NCBI GenBank assembly: GCA_023391815.1
Contig: JAEWAF010000102.1
Coordinates: 12,811 to 76,810 of the forward strand
Length of the DNA: 64,000 bases
Source: Pseudomonadota bacterium
GTDB taxonomy: Bacteria > Pseudomonadota > Gammaproteobacteria > Steroidobacterales > Steroidobacteraceae
Direction of reading: 5' to 3'
In this document: in pieces, positions 63,801-64,000 of the stretch
How positions within the stretch are numbered: the first letter of the stretch is position 1
Layout: every line of letters starts with the position of its first letter
Made by a program: the position numbers and the translations under genes
The notes under the pieces: model-generated
Told to the model about the DNA's origin: nothing
Databases searched by the model: none
What the model saw: the letters and a program-made list of their open reading frames with translations, nothing else

Positions 63801-64000
63801 GTCTGGTCGGGGCGGAAGCCTTCGACGACTGCTTGGATGGCGACGTCGCTGTTGCGCCGGATGGTGGTATCGCCGGGTTGAACAGTGACGCGCTTCAGCG
63901 TGATTGCCTCGCGCGGCAACTCGGCGCCCAACAACAAGTGTCGGCTGCCGAAGCCCCAATACGAAGGGCCGGCAGCCAGCATCAATGCAAGCGCGACGAC
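60815..64000 (-). CDS. DUF4175-family protein (5' end beyond window)
   Basis: At least 1061 residues; the frame is open through the right edge and the start lies outside. A hydrophobic segment at the edge is the end of a membrane helix. Next come beta-sandwich-like domains to about residue 330, then a long charged coiled-coil and Gln/Ser/Gly-rich region (including QQQQ and GSSSG tracts, and a run of ten Gly). The C-terminal block RQATQLRRLNGDPLADQGEAMMKVIDQIE and SPRYREAVAEYYRRLGN is conserved in DUF4175. Function is unknown; it is probably a periplasmic envelope protein acting with the DUF4159 product. Confidence 0.85.
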   Translation of the reverse strand, partial: VVALALMLAAGPSYWGFGSRHLLLGAELPREAITLKRVTVQPGDTTIRRNSDVAIQAVVEGFRPDQTQVFVRFADQEKWEAAPMRSTEAGQFDFKLYAVRGPLTYYVQADGIRSPEHSIGVVDLPKIERVRLTYQYPEWTGLDAMTDEESRDIRAVAGTDVKVEVFADAPLEAPALIVDGRSQELDRDGAANVGTIAVNEPGKYQIGARVADEFVALSDEYTIEIVADEKPTIEIRKPARDWRATSIEEVPVHIQAEDDFKLRDVSLLYSVNGGEWQKMPVGGGAKRTENESLLSMEELGAKAADSQRLVPGDLVSYYAVAKDRKQTVQTDLYMVQVQPFERTFKQGGGGGGGGGGMSDEQGAISERQREILLATWNLQRSDERNNRSREQLEDSARMLADFQTTLASQARTLAQRTRARMDVEADERVKTFVESLDRAAGLMDPAAGHLSAFRLQDAVTPEQQALQQLLRAESAFREVQVSMQKDGGGEGSQAARNFGEMFELEMDVEKSQYESESQLSQQNAQQELNEAVRKLKELAERQEKLAEQQRTAQQLQEQRWQQEQLRREAEDLRRRLNELNRQQQGSQQQQANSSSRQGQSGASGSSSGSKGKQSSSNSQERSEVERALQSVNQALDEMRAANEPEHERSAQEASKHLRQALKQIDKPDSSRLDETLERFADRGGKMLEDQRRIESQLYKSMSQGTESTFRSSGRGGLSQREIKDLVEAKQRMASELAELQGDMRGAVHENRAKSPKTTQRLSEIVRDIEGSDVMYRLNRSAAEIYYGRAREAAPREGLITDALDTLQHDLREAATQASTERTQKRDSATTDDLLAEVAELRRAVRSAQRAGEERRGQESENGKPGQQGDSRKGQQGDQAGTGDSRSARLNRESQQGGDNSEGQQADGSKGSPGSARSGTSPTQSSRGGTAGAQNGLSAWNPIIPPRGLNTLEDGRDSLARQTATISQRIRDITNRMTNGELTAAELEALRRQATQLRRLNGDPLADQGEAMMKVIDQIELTALNAAARARGDSPAHATLPSPESPRYREAVAEYYRRLGNR

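Noticed and set aside
1..64000. CRISPR arrays, tRNA or rRNA genes, intact insertion sequences, prophage
   Set aside because: No spaced repeat series, cloverleaf-like sequence, rRNA motif or transposase reading frame was seen on either strand by eye. A tRNAscan or IS search would be the decisive check.

Overview
The window looks like ordinary chromosome from a GC-rich, aerobic Gram-negative bacterium. Lipoprotein signals, an RND efflux system, a TonB-dependent receptor, an LpxR-type outer-membrane protein, two diguanylate cyclases, a yeaGH-ycgB-type stress operon and an ilv attenuator point to Gammaproteobacteria. My guess is the Xanthomonadales, Nevskiales or Steroidobacteraceae neighbourhood; this is inference, with no 16S or other marker in view. 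Genes are dense on both strands, often with 3-8 bp overlaps. I saw no rRNA, tRNA, CRISPR array or intact insertion sequence.

Layout. 1-1130: end of an unknown gene, then an SRPBCC/ArsR pair with a double palindromic operator. 1339-8476: putative-Ig lipoprotein, 3-methyladenine DNA glycosylase, YgiQ radical-SAM protein with a tandem-repeat tail, and an LpxR-family protein. 8880-13455: LysR regulator, methyltransferase, then Hsp20 (with a heat-shock-type promoter) and Lon protease. 13994-18714: prkA-yeaH-spoVR operon. 18732-23108: NmrA-like oxidoreductase divergent from a LysR gene, two unknown exported proteins and a glutathione S-transferase. 23401-29368: complete tripartite RND efflux operon. 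29451-35254: HAD hydrolase, XRE regulator and a large Lhr helicase. 35257-42687: head-GIN lipoprotein, two diguanylate cyclases, fructose-1,6-bisphosphatase, a long FabY-like ketosynthase and a small exported protein. 42704-46272: hybrid histidine kinase lacking its ATPase domain, then a LysR gene divergent from a citrate synthase-like gene. 46359-49441: ilv leader peptide/attenuator, acetolactate synthase large subunit, CsaA-like protein and thioesterase. 49438-54284: MarC protein, TetR regulator, TonB-dependent receptor and short-chain dehydrogenase. 54285-56609: small accessory patch with unknown small genes and a frameshifted tyrosine-recombinase remnant. 56637-64000: PAT-family transporter, membrane histidine kinase, and a DUF4175 / DUF4159 / zinc-ribbon cluster running off the right edge.

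The strongest non-coding signals, all read directly from the bases, are: (i) a complete transcription attenuator before ilvB, with leader peptide, terminator and competing antiterminator helix; (ii) two CAACC-N4-GGTTG operators bracketing a good sigma70 promoter for the SRPBCC-ArsR pair; (iii) two near-identical palindromes between tetR and the TonB receptor; (iv) a textbook CRP/Clp half-site pair upstream of a diguanylate cyclase; (v) a sigma32-type promoter before hsp20. The most unusual proteins are the hybrid kinase with no ATPase domain and a citrate synthase with Glu at the catalytic Asp position. No wholly new multi-gene system is demonstrable from sequence alone; the best places to look are these regulatory circuits and the integrase-remnant patch.
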